64,000 bases of DNA from Spirosoma telluris (GCA_003259005.1 QLII01000001.1:6687001-6751000), one strand, 5' to 3'; numbered from the stretch's first letter, positions 20,133 to 31,232 are shown. The notes: generated from the sequence alone by a model not told the origin. Numbers and translations: made by a program.

Positions 20133-20184
20133 TATCTATAAACAGAACGCCGGGAGCTAGCTCCCGGCGTTCTGTTTATAGATA
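20133..20184. terminator. Perfect 52-base palindrome after the patatin gene
   Basis: Two 26-base arms pair exactly around GGAGCTAGCTCC, with A/T-rich outer ends. It lies 24 bases after the patatin stop codon and probably terminates transcription. Confidence 0.7.
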
Positions 20185-20575
20185 AGACGTTAAGACGAAT
20201 AGAGTCAATAGTAGACTACAACTAGTGCTTTACCAAAATAGATTCTTTTGTTTCTCGGGGCGTCGGACGGCCGATGCCGCCCGAGAATCTAAATCGGAAG
20301 AGTACTAGGTATGCAAATAAGTCTATAGAATTATAGATAAGTTGAACTTGATTCTTACATAAAGGTAAATAATGCAGTGGCACTCAACATAGGCGACATT
20401 ATGTAATGCGTAATCTTCAATAATTCACATCTACCTAAAATTACATTTTCAATTTTAGAGAATAAGTAGATAGCGTATTTATAACTAAGTAAGGAAAAAA
20501 TTGTATTCAGAATAATATTTTGCTTAGATGGGTAAATTCAAATTTATGTTGGTCAAATCATTTGTATGAAAAAAA
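20185..20575. other. Intergenic region with a nested GC-rich hairpin
   Basis: No gene is seen. Bases 20241-20291 can fold as nested arms: outer AGATTCT/AGAATCT, middle CTCGGG/CCCGAG and inner TCGG/CCGA. The rest is AT-rich and leads into the SusC2 promoter. The hairpin could be a terminator or part of a small RNA; nothing decides between these. Confidence 0.35.
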
Positions 20576-20606
20576 TTTGTATTGCTTATTTTTGATACTA
20601 CTTTTG
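20576..20606 (+). promoter_or_regulatory. Bacteroidota-type promoter for SusC2
   Basis: TTTG at 20576-20579 is followed after exactly 19 bases by TACTTTTG at 20599-20606. This matches the known Bacteroidetes -33/-7 consensus (TTTG, then TAnnTTTG). The start codon lies 40 bases downstream, leaving a short leader. Confidence 0.75.
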
Positions 20607-20645
20607 CAGATGATTACATTTTACTTGGCCTAACTAAAAACCTAA

Positions 20646-23600
20646 ATGAGTAGAATTCTATTAATGAGTTTCCTGTTGGTAAGCTCAATCTGGTCCACAG
20701 CATGGGCGCAGGAACGCAGAATCGTTGGCAAGGTGACGTCAGCGGAAGATGGATCGCCCTTGCCGGGTGTTTCGGTCGTTGTGAAAGGAACGACCAAAGG
20801 GGCAAACACCGATGCCGGTGGGGTTTATTCCATATCAGTACCTAGTGCGAAAGGCACTATTCTGGTATTCAGCTTCGTAGGAGTTGTAACCCAGGAAGTT
20901 AAAGTTGGTAATGAGTCGGAAGTGAATGCGAGCCTGGTATCAGACTCGCGTCAACTGTCAGAAGTTGTCGTAACAGGGGTTGGCGTAGCTACATCAAAAG
21001 CTAAACTGGGTATTGCCGTTGAATCCGTTTCGGCAAAAGATTTACCTGCCGCGCCAACGGCTTCGATTGATCAGGCTCTGGTTGGTAAGATTGCGGGTGC
21101 GCAGATCGTAAGCGCCAATGGTACACCCGGTTCGAAAGCAAACATCCTGCTTCGGGGTATTAACACGATTAACCGGGTACAGCTCCTATTATCTTGATGG
21201 ATGGTGTTCAGGTAGGCTCTACCGACCTGAACAGCCTTGATTTAAATACGATTGATCGGGTTGAGGTTATCCAGGGTGCTGCTGCCGGTACGTTATATGG
21301 TGCGCAGGGTGCCAATGGCGTAATCCAGTTGTTCAGCAAGCGTGGTAAAGACGGCCCGGCACGGATTAGTTTTTCAAACTCATATGCTACCAACTCGTAT
21401 ATTAATGCGGGTGGTGTGGCTCAGGCCGATAAACATGCGTTTGTTACTGATGCCAGTAACAATGTTATTGGTGTATCCGGCAAGCCACTTACCTTCGATC
21501 AGGCTACCAGCACTTGGAGCGAAAACGTTCAATATAATGCGTTGGATGTAAATAGCCAGGCAAATAAGGCCTATGATCAGAACCTGAAATTCTATGATTA
21601 CTACAAAATGTTCTTCCGGTCTTCCGAAACGATCAACAACTCGATCAATATATCGGGCGGAAGTACAAAAGCCGATTATAGCATTACAGCCTCCAACAGC
21701 TATCAGACCACGATTCTGAAAAATAACGGTGCTTATAACCGTAGCAATCTGGTTAGTAATATCGGGATGACGCTGGCTAAGAACCTGACTTTGCGTAGTG
21801 TATCTCAGTTAGTTTATACCAAAAATACGATCAACACCTATGACCGGGCTGTATGGTATGACATCAACAATACGCGTCCGTTCAACAACTACGATTATGT
21901 AGATCCAGACGGAAACTATGCGGCTTATTATGGTAGTGCTTCGGGCGTGAACGGGTATAATCCAAATTATCGGAACCAATACCGGAACCACGTCGATAAT
22001 AAGGTAGACGTTATTCAGAGCATAGAACTGGACTATAAACCGATTAAATACCTGGATCTGAATGCTCGGTATGGCCTGAACTACACGCAGGAAGGTGAGC
22101 GATACACCTATGGTAATCAGACGTTGAATCGAAACATCATTGCCAATGGAGCTGGTTATGCTACAAGCACAAATGCCAGTGATGCCAAAGGAGAAGTCTC
22201 CACCTATGATTACAAGACCGTGTTCCAGAATTTCCTGGCCAGTGCGTTCATTAAAACCGATTTTCAGGGAGATTTCAAGCTGAATATTCCAATCCGAACA
22301 TCGACACAAATCTCCTTCGATTATCGGAAGAACAATTATAAGGAGTTTGATGCCTATGGCTTAGGGGTGCCTACCTATACCCCTTATACGGGTGCTCAGG
22401 CTAGTACTTACCGGATTTCACTTGACAACAGCACGCCATTTGTAACTTACGGATATCTGATCAACCAACACATTGAATACGGTGAATTATTGGGTGTTAC
22501 AGCCGGTTTCCGTTCTGATTATTCGTCGGCCTTTGGCGGTGGATCAACGCCATTTACATTCCCGCATGCGGATGGTTATGTGCGTCCTTCGTCTATTAAG
22601 TTCTGGCAAAATAGCGCATTAGGTACCTATGTGCCTGAGTTCAAACTGCGGGCTGCTTATGGTCAGGCCGGTATTCAGCCTAAGCCGTTCGACCGTTATG
22701 TAACGTTAGGTACTCGTACGTTTGGAGCTAACAACGTATTCTATAACACGGTTACCCAAAGTAACCCGGATTTGGGTGTAGAAGTATCGAAAGAACTTGA
22801 AATTGGTACTGACTTCACCGTTAAAGGGGGTAACGGTGACTGGCTCAAGAAACTTAACTTCTCATTCAGCTACTGGAAGCGTTCGACTGATAACGCTATC
22901 TTCAACGTAAACTCAGCCCCAACGAGCGGCATCGGTACGGTTAAAGATAATGCCTTCTCGCTATCATCGAATGGCACACAGTTTTCGTTGAACGCTACGG
23001 TATATCGGGGAAAGAGCTTCACCTGGAATTTGACAACGAACTTCGGCCATCAGAGCTCTCAGATCGACGCGGTAAAAGGTAATCAGCAGATTGTTGTAAC
23101 CTCAAGTGCTGGTAGCACTAACTACGTGCTGAAAGCAGGCCAGAAAATTGGCCAGTTATTTGGTTTCGTAGCTATCCATAGCCTCGACCAGGTTCTGCCT
23201 GATGGCACTGCGGCTATTGCAGAAAGTGCTAAAGCTAACTACGAAGTGGCCAGCAATGGATTTGTTGTTAATAAAACGACTAAACAGCCTCTCTTTAGCT
23301 CGAACCAGTATAGCTTTGGTGATCCAAACCCTAAGTTTGTATCCTCGTTTATCAACGATATTTCGTTCCGTGATATCGTAACCCTGAACTTCCAGTTCGA
23401 CTGGACATCGGGAAGCCACCTCTATAACCAGACTAAAGAGTGGATGTACCGGGATGGTATCCACAAAGACTACGTCAATCCAATTACCATCAATGGATCA
23501 ACGGGTGCGTGGACGGCTTTCTATCGAGGTGTCTACCAGGCTGGTGCCAACAACGGTACAAAAGATTACTTCTACGAAGATGCTTCCTTTGTCCGTCTGC

Positions 23601-23856
23601 GAAACGTAGCCCTGGGCATCGAATTAACGAAGCTGATCAAGTTGCCAATGAATCGCCTGCAAGTCGTATTTAGTGGTCGTAACCTGCTGACATTCACTAA
23701 GTATACCGGTTTCGATCCTGAAATAAACTCGGACAGACAACAGGTAGCAACTTGTCGAGTGGCGGTGGTGAAAACTCAGCATGGGATCGGGGAACGGATC
23801 ATAATACGACACCCAACAACCGTTCCTATCAGGTATCTCTCAACTTTGGTTTCTAA
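20646..23856 (+). CDS. SusC/RagA-family TonB-dependent transporter 2, two frameshifts
   Basis: This outer-membrane TonB-dependent channel is paired with SusD2. It has a signal peptide (ending AWAQ), a regulatory beta domain, a plug (ASIDQALVGKIAGAQI, ANGVIQLFSKRG) and a barrel. Its N-terminal 100 residues are nearly the same as in SusC1. One base is missing at CC 21173-21174 (restoring NPGTAPIILMDG). Another is missing at GG 23731-23732. The second repair gives SGQTTGSNLSSGGG and the normal ending RSYQVSLNFGF, with TAA at 23854-23856. Without it the frame runs falsely into SusD2 as one 1439-codon frame. Full length is about 1070 residues. Confidence 0.9.
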
Positions 23857-23881
23857 TTTTTTTACCAGCAAGAATAACTTC

Positions 23882-25513
23882 ATGAAACGATATATAATAA
23901 GAACAACAGTTCTATCCTTCGCTCTGGTTAGTTTACTGGGAGCCTGTAAGGAACAACTGGATGTCAAAAATCCGAACCAACCTACACCGGCCAGTGCGTC
24001 TACGGAATCAGGGGTAATTGGTCTGGCTCAGGGTAGCGTTTACATCAACGGATTCCGGGATGGAATTAAATACAGTGACGGTATCCCCGGTTATTTCTGG
24101 ACTGGTGCGGTTGGATTCCATGAACTAATGGCTGATGTCGTTGGTGAAGAAGCCGCCAACGTATATGGTAATCAGATTGGTATGCCCGACGTAGTGACGC
24201 TGGATGATGGCTCGAAAGTGCTTAACCCCAGCGCAATCAATACGCAGATCGCCCTGATTCGCACGATTAACACCAATGCCAATGCAGGTGCGAACCCGTT
24301 GTTCTATGAGTGGGGATACATGTACAACCTGAACAATTCGATGAATAACGTAATCGATATTGCGAATTCAACGACGTTCTCGAATGATGCTTCTGGCGTC
24401 AAAAAGAATACGGTTTTGGCCTGGGCTTATTGGTGGAAAGGCTTTGCCTATTCACGGATCGGCTCTATGTATTATGCGGGTATAATCAATGACAAAACGG
24501 CTGCTACCAATGCAAACTACGTAGCTAAAGAGAAGATCATTGACGAAGCAACGAAAAACCTCGATAAGGCAGCCGCCTTGTTAACTACTATCGGTACTGA
24601 TGCGAATTATACGGCGACACTTACCGCTTTAATTCCAACGTTTAATCAGGTTGGTAAAGGTCTTCCGCCAACAACCGATATGTGGAAACGGAGCATTAAC
24701 ACGCTCAAAGCCCGCAATATTCTGGTAAATACCACGACGGCGGCTATGACGGCTGCTCAGTGGGGGCAAATCCTGACATTGACGAACGATGGTGTAAAAT
24801 CGACTGACAATATATTCACAGGTCGCTCGACCGAAAATGCCGATTTTATTTCTGCTGTAAATGGTAGCATGGCCGCTAAATCGACAGGCACACCTGGTAC
24901 AGTTACGTATAAAATTAGCGAGCGCCTGATTCAGGATTTCCCTGCGGGTGACAAACGGTTGGCGAATAACTTTACTCAATTGGCAGCTCCTTCGCTGTTC
25001 AACTCCGACCGTGGTAACTCCTTTAATACGCGTTGGCAGTTAGTGAGTGGCGGCAAAGGGATAGCAGGTACAGTAGTGTTGAGTAACCTGACCGTAGGCG
25101 CTTATGAACTGACACTGGCTAGCACCTACGAAGAAAACGAATTGATGAAGGCCGAAGCTAAAATTTATACCGGTGATATTGCCGGTGGATTGGCCTCAAT
25201 CGACGCCGTTCGTACATTCCAGGGCGCAGGGTTAGCTCCGTTGAGTGGGCTTGATCTGGCTGCGGCCAAAGAAGAGTTGCGTAAAGAGCGTCGGGTTGGT
25301 CTGGTTTTCCGGGGGCTGTCGTTCTACGATGCCCGGCGTTGGGAAGTGATCACCAAAGGTCGGACGGGTGCCGTTGTCGTTGATAAAGCCGGTAAGGTGA
25401 ACACCAACGCAACAATCACCTATAACTTCCTGGATTATTGGGATGTTCCCGACAACGAGTTGGCCTACAATCCTGCTGCTTCGGGCAGTGCCCCAGTGAA
25501 AAATCCGAAGTAA
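23882..25513 (+). CDS. SusD/RagB-family outer-membrane lipoprotein 2
   Basis: This is the surface nutrient-binding partner of SusC2. The start ATG 23882 begins a signal peptide with lipobox SLLGAC, followed by KEQLDVKNPNQPTP. Helical segments such as AYWWKGFAYSRIGSMYYAG and the C-terminal ELRKERRVGLVFRGLSFYDARRW are classic for the family. The length of 543 residues is normal. It follows SusC2 by 25 bases. SusD1 has the same segments in the same order, including CKDQLDVGNPN and WKRNINTMLARNI against WKRSINTLKARNI. The two SusCD pairs are therefore likely to be duplicates handling related substrates. Confidence 0.9.
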   Translation: MKRYIIRTTVLSFALVSLLGACKEQLDVKNPNQPTPASASTESGVIGLAQGSVYINGFRDGIKYSDGIPGYFWTGAVGFHELMADVVGEEAANVYGNQIGMPDVVTLDDGSKVLNPSAINTQIALIRTINTNANAGANPLFYEWGYMYNLNNSMNNVIDIANSTTFSNDASGVKKNTVLAWAYWWKGFAYSRIGSMYYAGIINDKTAATNANYVAKEKIIDEATKNLDKAAALLTTIGTDANYTATLTALIPTFNQVGKGLPPTTDMWKRSINTLKARNILVNTTTAAMTAAQWGQILTLTNDGVKSTDNIFTGRSTENADFISAVNGSMAAKSTGTPGTVTYKISERLIQDFPAGDKRLANNFTQLAAPSLFNSDRGNSFNTRWQLVSGGKGIAGTVVLSNLTVGAYELTLASTYEENELMKAEAKIYTGDIAGGLASIDAVRTFQGAGLAPLSGLDLAAAKEELRKERRVGLVFRGLSFYDARRWEVITKGRTGAVVVDKAGKVNTNATITYNFLDYWDVPDNELAYNPAASGSAPVKNPK

Positions 25514-25538
25514 TTTATAGCAAATAAATGCTAGTTTT

Positions 25539-25575
25539 CAAGGCTCTCTGTCCAAGCAGAGAGCCTTGTTTTTTT
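25539..25575 (+). terminator. Intrinsic terminator after SusD2
   Basis: A 12-bp stem (CAAGGCTCTCTG pairing with CAGAGAGCCTTG) with a 6-base loop is followed by seven T. This is a textbook rho-independent terminator. Confidence 0.85.
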
Positions 25576-25889
25576 ATTAGATCTAACTGATAGTCAGATA
25601 GCTTACCAAAACATATAATGAGATTTGCATCAAAAGAAGCGAAACTGGCGTATTATGAATGGGAAATAGTTTACTGATTAAGCCAATAGCCCAGTATAAT
25701 TTTAATTGTACCATCGTGGTGATCTATCAGAAATTAAACAACTAGAGTAGCTTCGCTGATCATTGGATTTATACGATGGGGGCGAATTTTTCGTTTGAAA
25801 AAATAGTAGTTTGCAGTAGCTTATAGTATCTTGTTTTCCATTAACATTGTCGCAACCCTAAAAGCTTTTACTTGGAGTATAACCTATAC
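25576..25889. other. AT-rich gap upstream of SusC3
   Basis: No gene or clear repeat is visible. It must hold the promoter of the SusC3 cluster, but I cannot find a full TTTG/TAnnTTTG pair with normal spacing. Confidence 0.4.
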
Positions 25890-28800
25890 ATGAGAAAATT
25901 TTATAGTGTTATTATCTGGTCAGTCCTGCTGACTATACTGCCTGGCTATCTTCTGGCTCAGGGTGTGCGTATAACGGGTCGAGTCATATCTGTTCAGGAT
26001 GGACAACCTTTACCTGGTGTGAATATTCAGGTTAAGGGCACTACAAATGGTGTTAGTTCCGATGCCAATGGTAATTATAGCATTACAGTACCTGGAAGCA
26101 CTGCCGTTCTTCTTATGACATCTATTGGTTTAGTGTCGCAGGAAATAACGGTTGGAAACCGAACTGTCATCAACATACAGATGCAGGAATCAATCAATGA
26201 GCTTACTCAGGTAGTTGTGACAGGCTATAGTACGCTGCAACGAAAAGATATTTCCAGTTCTATTGCGTCAATATCTCCCGAAAAATTCAAAGATATTCCC
26301 GTTGCCAGCTTTGATCAGGCATTACAAGGTCAGGCGGCTGGTGTACAGGTCTCGCAATCATCGGGTACACCAGGTGGAGGGCTTATGGTTCGGATACGGG
26401 GAAATACATCGATTTCGGCTAGTAACCGACCCCTGTTTATTGTTGATGGCGTACCCGTTGAAAACGGTGCTCTAACAGGACGGGATTTTGGTGGACAGAC
26501 CGATAATGCACTTGCGCTCTTCAACCCCAACGATATTGAATCAATCGATGTGCTGAAAGATGCGTCCGCAAAGGCCATCTATGGATCGCGGGCGGCTAAT
26601 GGTGTGGTGCTCATAACAACCAAACGAGGGAAAGCCAATCAGAAAACAAAATTTACGGCCGACGTGCAGCAGGGCTTGATTGATATTGTCCGTCGACCTG
26701 ATTTGCTCAATGCGTCTGAATTGCTGGACTTACAGCGGGAAGCTGTTACGAATGCCGGCCAGGACCCTGATAAGCTGGGCTTAATTAAAGGGGTTACCGA
26801 CAAGCAAAACACCGACTGGATTGATGCTATTCTGCGAAAAGGCGTTTATAAACAGTATCAGCTATCAACGCAGGGAGGTAATGACCGAACCCAGTTTTAC
26901 TTGAGTGGCAGCTATCGGAATGAAGAGGGGGTACAATTGAATAGTCAGTTTATTCGCTATACGGGCCAGTTTAAATTCGACCATAAAGTAAACTCTAAGC
27001 TTTCGTTTGGTATGAATCTGACCCTGTCGCGGGTGAAGAACAAGCGAGTAAAAGGGGATAATTTTTTAGATGGCGTTTATTCGGGCGCGCTTAAGAGCCT
27101 GCCTTATTATTCGCCATATAATGAACAGGGAAAGCTATATGGGCCGAGTGATACGGAGTATCCAGGTTTCCCAAATTTCAACCCAGTGGGGCAGGCCGTT
27201 TTACCCCGCTTTGAAACCTATACCTTTAAGATGCTGGCGGGTCTGTATGTTGACTATGAAATTCTGCAAAACCTGCGCTTTCGCTCAAAAATTAGTATTG
27301 ACTACAATAATATAACCGAAGACCAGTTTGAGCCCTCTACCACGGCAATTGGCGGCTTTCTACCCAGTGTTGGTTATCATGGATACGGGGTTTATAGTAA
27401 CACAAATGTATCCAAGCTGATCAATACCAATACACTGAATTATAATTTCCAATTCGCCGAAAAACATCATTTCAATACTACAGCAGGATTTGAAGTACTA
27501 CAGCAATATGAACGGGATGGGAGTGTGCAGGGACGTCTATTCCCCAGCGATGACTTTACCTATATCAGGTCGGCAGGGGTTGTTGATCAGGGCGATTCTT
27601 ACCGAAACAACAGTGGTTTAGTATCTACCTTTGGTGAGGTACGATACGACTATGACCAGAAATACCTGGCTACTTTAACGACGCGCTATGATGGTTCGTC
27701 AAGGTTTGGACAGAATCGGCGGTTTGGTGTGTTTCCATCGGCATCGGTTGCCTGGCGTATATCGGCTGAGCCCTTTATGGAGCAGTTCCGTTTTTTAAAC
27801 GATTTAAAACTCAGAACAAGTTATGGGTTTACGGGGAATGAGCAAATTGGAGATTATCAATTCCTGGGTACCTGGTCATCCGCAACCTATAGTGGCTCTA
27901 CAGGCGTTAGCCCTTCTGCGCTGGCTAACCCAAACTTACAATGGGAGCGCACCCGCGAAGCGAACATTGGGCTAGATGCCTCGTTTTATAATGGTCGGTT
28001 GAATGTAACTGTCGATGCCTACGATAACCTCACGAACAAACTATTATTTGCCCAGCCAATCCCACAAACAACAGGCTTTAGTACAGTTCAGGGTAACATC
28101 GGATCAGTTTCCAACCGAGGGTTGGAACTGACGATTTCAACGGTTAATATTAATAAGGCCGTTCGCTGGAGTACTGATTTGAACCTGTCGCATAATGAAA
28201 ATAAGGTTGTGTCATTAGCTACCGATCAGCCTGTTTTTCGAGGATACACAGGCAATGGAGTTACCCGAACCAATGTTATATTGCCTGGTCAGCCATTGGG
28301 AACATTCTGGGGGCTGAAATTCCTTGGTGTTGATCCTGCCACCGGCGATGCCATCTACGACGATAAAAACGGCGATGGACGCATTACGTCCGACGATGGG
28401 CAGGTGATTGGTAATGCTCAGCCAAAGTTGTATGGTGGACTAACCAATAAGGTTTCCTGGAAAGGGTTCGACGTTAGTGTGTTTTTTCAGTTTTCCTATG
28501 GCAATAGCATCCTGAATTTTTCGAATGCCAGCGATCTACTTAATACGGGTGCAGACTTGCAGAGTAACCAGTCACGATTGGCTCTTAAACGCTGGCGAAA
28601 AGAAGGTGACATCACTAATGTTCCGCGCTATGTGTATCAAAATACCTACAACAATTACCTTAGCAGCCGGTTCCTGGAAGATGGCTCATTTCTACGATTG
28701 AAGAACGTTTCGATTGGTTATAATCTTCCTAAGAAATGGATTGAACGGTTCAAGATAACCAATACCCGTATTTACGCATCGGCAACTAATCTGCTAACCT

Positions 28801-28928
28801 GGACGCGCTACTCTGGTCCTGATCCTGAAGTAAGTACGCTTGATGGATCAACAGCGGCCCAGGGGATTGATTTCTTTACCCTTCCACAAGTCAAAACGGT
28901 GTTCGTGGGTTTGAGCATTGGTTTTTAA
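25890..28928 (+). CDS. SusC/RagA-family TonB-dependent transporter 3
   Basis: This is an intact 1012-residue outer-membrane transporter. A signal peptide (ending LLAQ) is followed by a regulatory domain (GRVISVQDGQPLPGVNIQVK), a TonB-box-like region, a plug (SFDQALQGQAAGVQV, IRGNTSISASNRPLFIVDG, AIYGSRAANGVVLITTKRG) and a barrel ending VKTVFVGLSIGF. ATG 25890 is preferred to TTG 25872 because the signal peptide begins there. It differs clearly from the SusC1/SusC2 pair. It heads a same-strand cluster with SusD3, two lipoproteins, a metalloprotease and a cyanophycinase-like peptidase, which suggests peptide or polyamide uptake. Confidence 0.93.
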   Translation: MRKFYSVIIWSVLLTILPGYLLAQGVRITGRVISVQDGQPLPGVNIQVKGTTNGVSSDANGNYSITVPGSTAVLLMTSIGLVSQEITVGNRTVINIQMQESINELTQVVVTGYSTLQRKDISSSIASISPEKFKDIPVASFDQALQGQAAGVQVSQSSGTPGGGLMVRIRGNTSISASNRPLFIVDGVPVENGALTGRDFGGQTDNALALFNPNDIESIDVLKDASAKAIYGSRAANGVVLITTKRGKANQKTKFTADVQQGLIDIVRRPDLLNASELLDLQREAVTNAGQDPDKLGLIKGVTDKQNTDWIDAILRKGVYKQYQLSTQGGNDRTQFYLSGSYRNEEGVQLNSQFIRYTGQFKFDHKVNSKLSFGMNLTLSRVKNKRVKGDNFLDGVYSGALKSLPYYSPYNEQGKLYGPSDTEYPGFPNFNPVGQAVLPRFETYTFKMLAGLYVDYEILQNLRFRSKISIDYNNITEDQFEPSTTAIGGFLPSVGYHGYGVYSNTNVSKLINTNTLNYNFQFAEKHHFNTTAGFEVLQQYERDGSVQGRLFPSDDFTYIRSAGVVDQGDSYRNNSGLVSTFGEVRYDYDQKYLATLTTRYDGSSRFGQNRRFGVFPSASVAWRISAEPFMEQFRFLNDLKLRTSYGFTGNEQIGDYQFLGTWSSATYSGSTGVSPSALANPNLQWERTREANIGLDASFYNGRLNVTVDAYDNLTNKLLFAQPIPQTTGFSTVQGNIGSVSNRGLELTISTVNINKAVRWSTDLNLSHNENKVVSLATDQPVFRGYTGNGVTRTNVILPGQPLGTFWGLKFLGVDPATGDAIYDDKNGDGRITSDDGQVIGNAQPKLYGGLTNKVSWKGFDVSVFFQFSYGNSILNFSNASDLLNTGADLQSNQSRLALKRWRKEGDITNVPRYVYQNTYNNYLSSRFLEDGSFLRLKNVSIGYNLPKKWIERFKITNTRIYASATNLLTWTRYSGPDPEVSTLDGSTAAQGIDFFTLPQVKTVFVGLSIGF

Positions 28929-28962
28929 CGCATTCTTCTCAGGAAAAGACAGCCATTAAAAT

Positions 28963-30332
28963 ATGATTCGCTTACTACGATATAGTCTGGTTTTGGTGCT
29001 TATTAGCCTGGCCTCCTGCCAGGAAGTACTGGAACCCAAACCAGTAGACTTGCTGGTCGATGATTTGGTACTGAACGAACCGAATGATGTACAACCCGTT
29101 CGCATTGGTCTTTATAGTGCCTTTCGGGGTATGGCCTCTGCCAATATAATTGCAGGTGACTTTACTGCTGATTATATCCAGGCAAACGGGACTTTCAACG
29201 ATTATATTCAGCTTGGTACTAAACAGATTACGGCATCCAACGGAGCGGTTGATGCCTTGTGGGCTGGTATTTATAATACGATTTATGTAGCTAACTTTAT
29301 CATCGAACGTCTGCCGCTGGTCAGTGGCGTACCTGAGGCCACAAAAAAGTCAGTACTAGCCGAAGCCCGATTTTTGCGCGGATGGGCCAATTTTATTGGG
29401 GCTTACACCTTCGGCGATATTCCAAAAGTAACGTCAACTGACCAGGGGCCAACACCACAATTGCCCGAACTGCCAAAGCGGATATTCTGGCTTCAGTGCT
29501 GGCCGATTACCAGGCGGCTCTGACCGATTTACCAAATGTGGCCTCATCCGGCACTGCCACGACCAATGCAGCTTATCTGAATAAAATAAATTGCCAGGCC
29601 GCCCTGGCCCGCTATTACCTCTATCAGAAAAACTGGGTGCAGGCTGAAGCACTGGCTACGGTGGTGATTAACTCAGGGATTTATACCATGCAGACCAATT
29701 TTGCCGATGTTGTCACCAAAGATTTTACGGCCGAATCGATTCTTGAAGTTGGCTATAACCTGACTGATGATCCTGGAACGAGCAGCACAGGCCTAAATAA
29801 CCTGCTCGTGGGTCGCCGGGAAGTCATTCCATCGAATCAGCTAATTACAGCACTGATTTCGACCGAATCAGGGACACGCAGTGCAACGATTACCTTTAAC
29901 CCATCACAACAACGGGCTAATGATAATGGCTGGACCGTGCGTAAGTATGGTACGGCTTCGGAAGACAACAACAATATTGTGTTGATGCGACTAGCCGAAA
30001 TGTATTTGATTCGGGCCGAAGCGAGGGCTCAACAGGGTAAACTGACGGGTACGACGGGTGCCGTTGCCGATCTGAACGTGTTGCGTACACGAGCGAAAGC
30101 ACCTGCTATAACGCTCACGGCGCAGGCGGATATTCTGCTGGCTGTTGAGCGGGAGCGTGTGTACGAACTCGCGTTTGAAGGCCAGCGCTGGTACGATCTG
30201 GTCAGAACGGGCCGGGCGCAGGCCGTTATGTCGGCGTTTTCACCTAATTGGGATAAACACTACGAACTTTGGCCGATACCCCAGCGGGAGATCCAGCAGA
30301 ATTCGGCGCTGACACAAAATCCTGGCTATTAA
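28963..30332 (+). CDS. SusD/RagB-family outer-membrane lipoprotein 3, one frameshift
   Basis: This is the surface-binding partner of SusC3, 34 bases downstream of it. It has lipobox SLASC followed by QEVLEPKPVDLL, then ARFLRGWANFIGAYTFGDIP, the conserved helix pair. The second half has RLAEMYLIRAEARAQQG, ELAFEGQRWYDLVRTGRA and the family ending PIPQREIQQNSALTQNPGY. The frame breaks at CCC 29464-29466; one extra C restores LPRTAKADILASVLADYQ and a protein of about 456 residues, normal for the family. Confidence 0.9.
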
Positions 30333-30359
30333 CAGAATGGGTTTCCCGACTATCTGATT

Positions 30360-31232
30360 ATGAAAAACCAAACGAAACCAAACTATCTACATACAATAGG
30401 CAACTGGGGGCTGATGGTATTATCGGTTGCTCTTGTTGGCTGGAGTACGGTGGCCTGTGATAAACAGGATATAGATCGCACCTTTGAAGGCCCCTATTTT
30501 GTGCGCTTTACGGATACAACGCAGACCTATAAGGAGAGTTATAGCAAGCCCATTTCCATTCAGGTTCACAACGTTGGGCCTCAGCTAGATCAGCCGATTA
30601 CAATTACCTACACGGTTACCGGAACGGCGCGGTCGGGAAAAGACTATACCATTCAGGGAAAAGAAGGTACCGTTACCATTCCAGCCAAGGCGAGTACAGG
30701 CAACATTGTTGTGCAACTGATTAACAACGCCAACAATATTCTGGAATCATCGTCGCTTATGTTTACGCTGACCAGTGTTCAACCCAGTACATTGCAGGTT
30801 GGGTTTGGTAAGGATAATATTGTGGGTAAGCAATTTAGACTTACGATTCAGGACGATTGTTTGTTTGGTGGCTTTTATACAGGTACCCAGAAATATGTTA
30901 CAACGACAGGTACACAAACAGCATCAGTGCGGGATATTGAGATTACCAGTACCGATTGTAAAACCTATAGCCTCAGTAACTGGAATATTGGTATTCCATT
31001 TTTTAGCTTCGATGCGGTTCACCCTCAGCTAACGTTTGTTGATAATGGCGATAATTCGCTGACAGTGCCGTCTCAAACCAATTCTGAGTTAGGTACGACT
31101 GACCGGATTGAGGGTAGTGGTGCCTGGAATCCCCGCGATCGTAAGATCACACTAAACCTTACATTCAAACTGGCGCTCAGCAGTGGAAAAGACACAACAT
31201 TAAATTATACTCAAACATACACTCCTCAATGA
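30360..31232 (+). CDS. Lipoprotein with Calx-beta-like domain
   Basis: This 290-residue envelope protein has a signal peptide with lipobox STVAC (Cys about residue 34). Residues about 45-155 look like a Calx-beta or related immunoglobulin-like fold (ITYTVTGTARSGKDYTIQGK, VTIPAKASTGNIVVQLINNA). The C-terminal part is a second beta-rich domain with a Cys pair. Proteins with this layout often follow SusCD pairs as surface accessory lipoproteins, in the position of SusE/F. It lies 28 bases downstream of SusD3, so it probably belongs to the same operon and helps bind the substrate. Confidence 0.7.
   Translation: MKNQTKPNYLHTIGNWGLMVLSVALVGWSTVACDKQDIDRTFEGPYFVRFTDTTQTYKESYSKPISIQVHNVGPQLDQPITITYTVTGTARSGKDYTIQGKEGTVTIPAKASTGNIVVQLINNANNILESSSLMFTLTSVQPSTLQVGFGKDNIVGKQFRLTIQDDCLFGGFYTGTQKYVTTTGTQTASVRDIEITSTDCKTYSLSNWNIGIPFFSFDAVHPQLTFVDNGDNSLTVPSQTNSELGTTDRIEGSGAWNPRDRKITLNLTFKLALSSGKDTTLNYTQTYTPQ

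Noticed and set aside
21194..25513. A single 1439-codon frame spanning SusC2 and SusD2
   Set aside because: Not a real fusion. A missing G at 23731-23732 loses the SusC2 stop codon; restoring it gives the normal SusC ending, and a lipoprotein signal begins at 23882.
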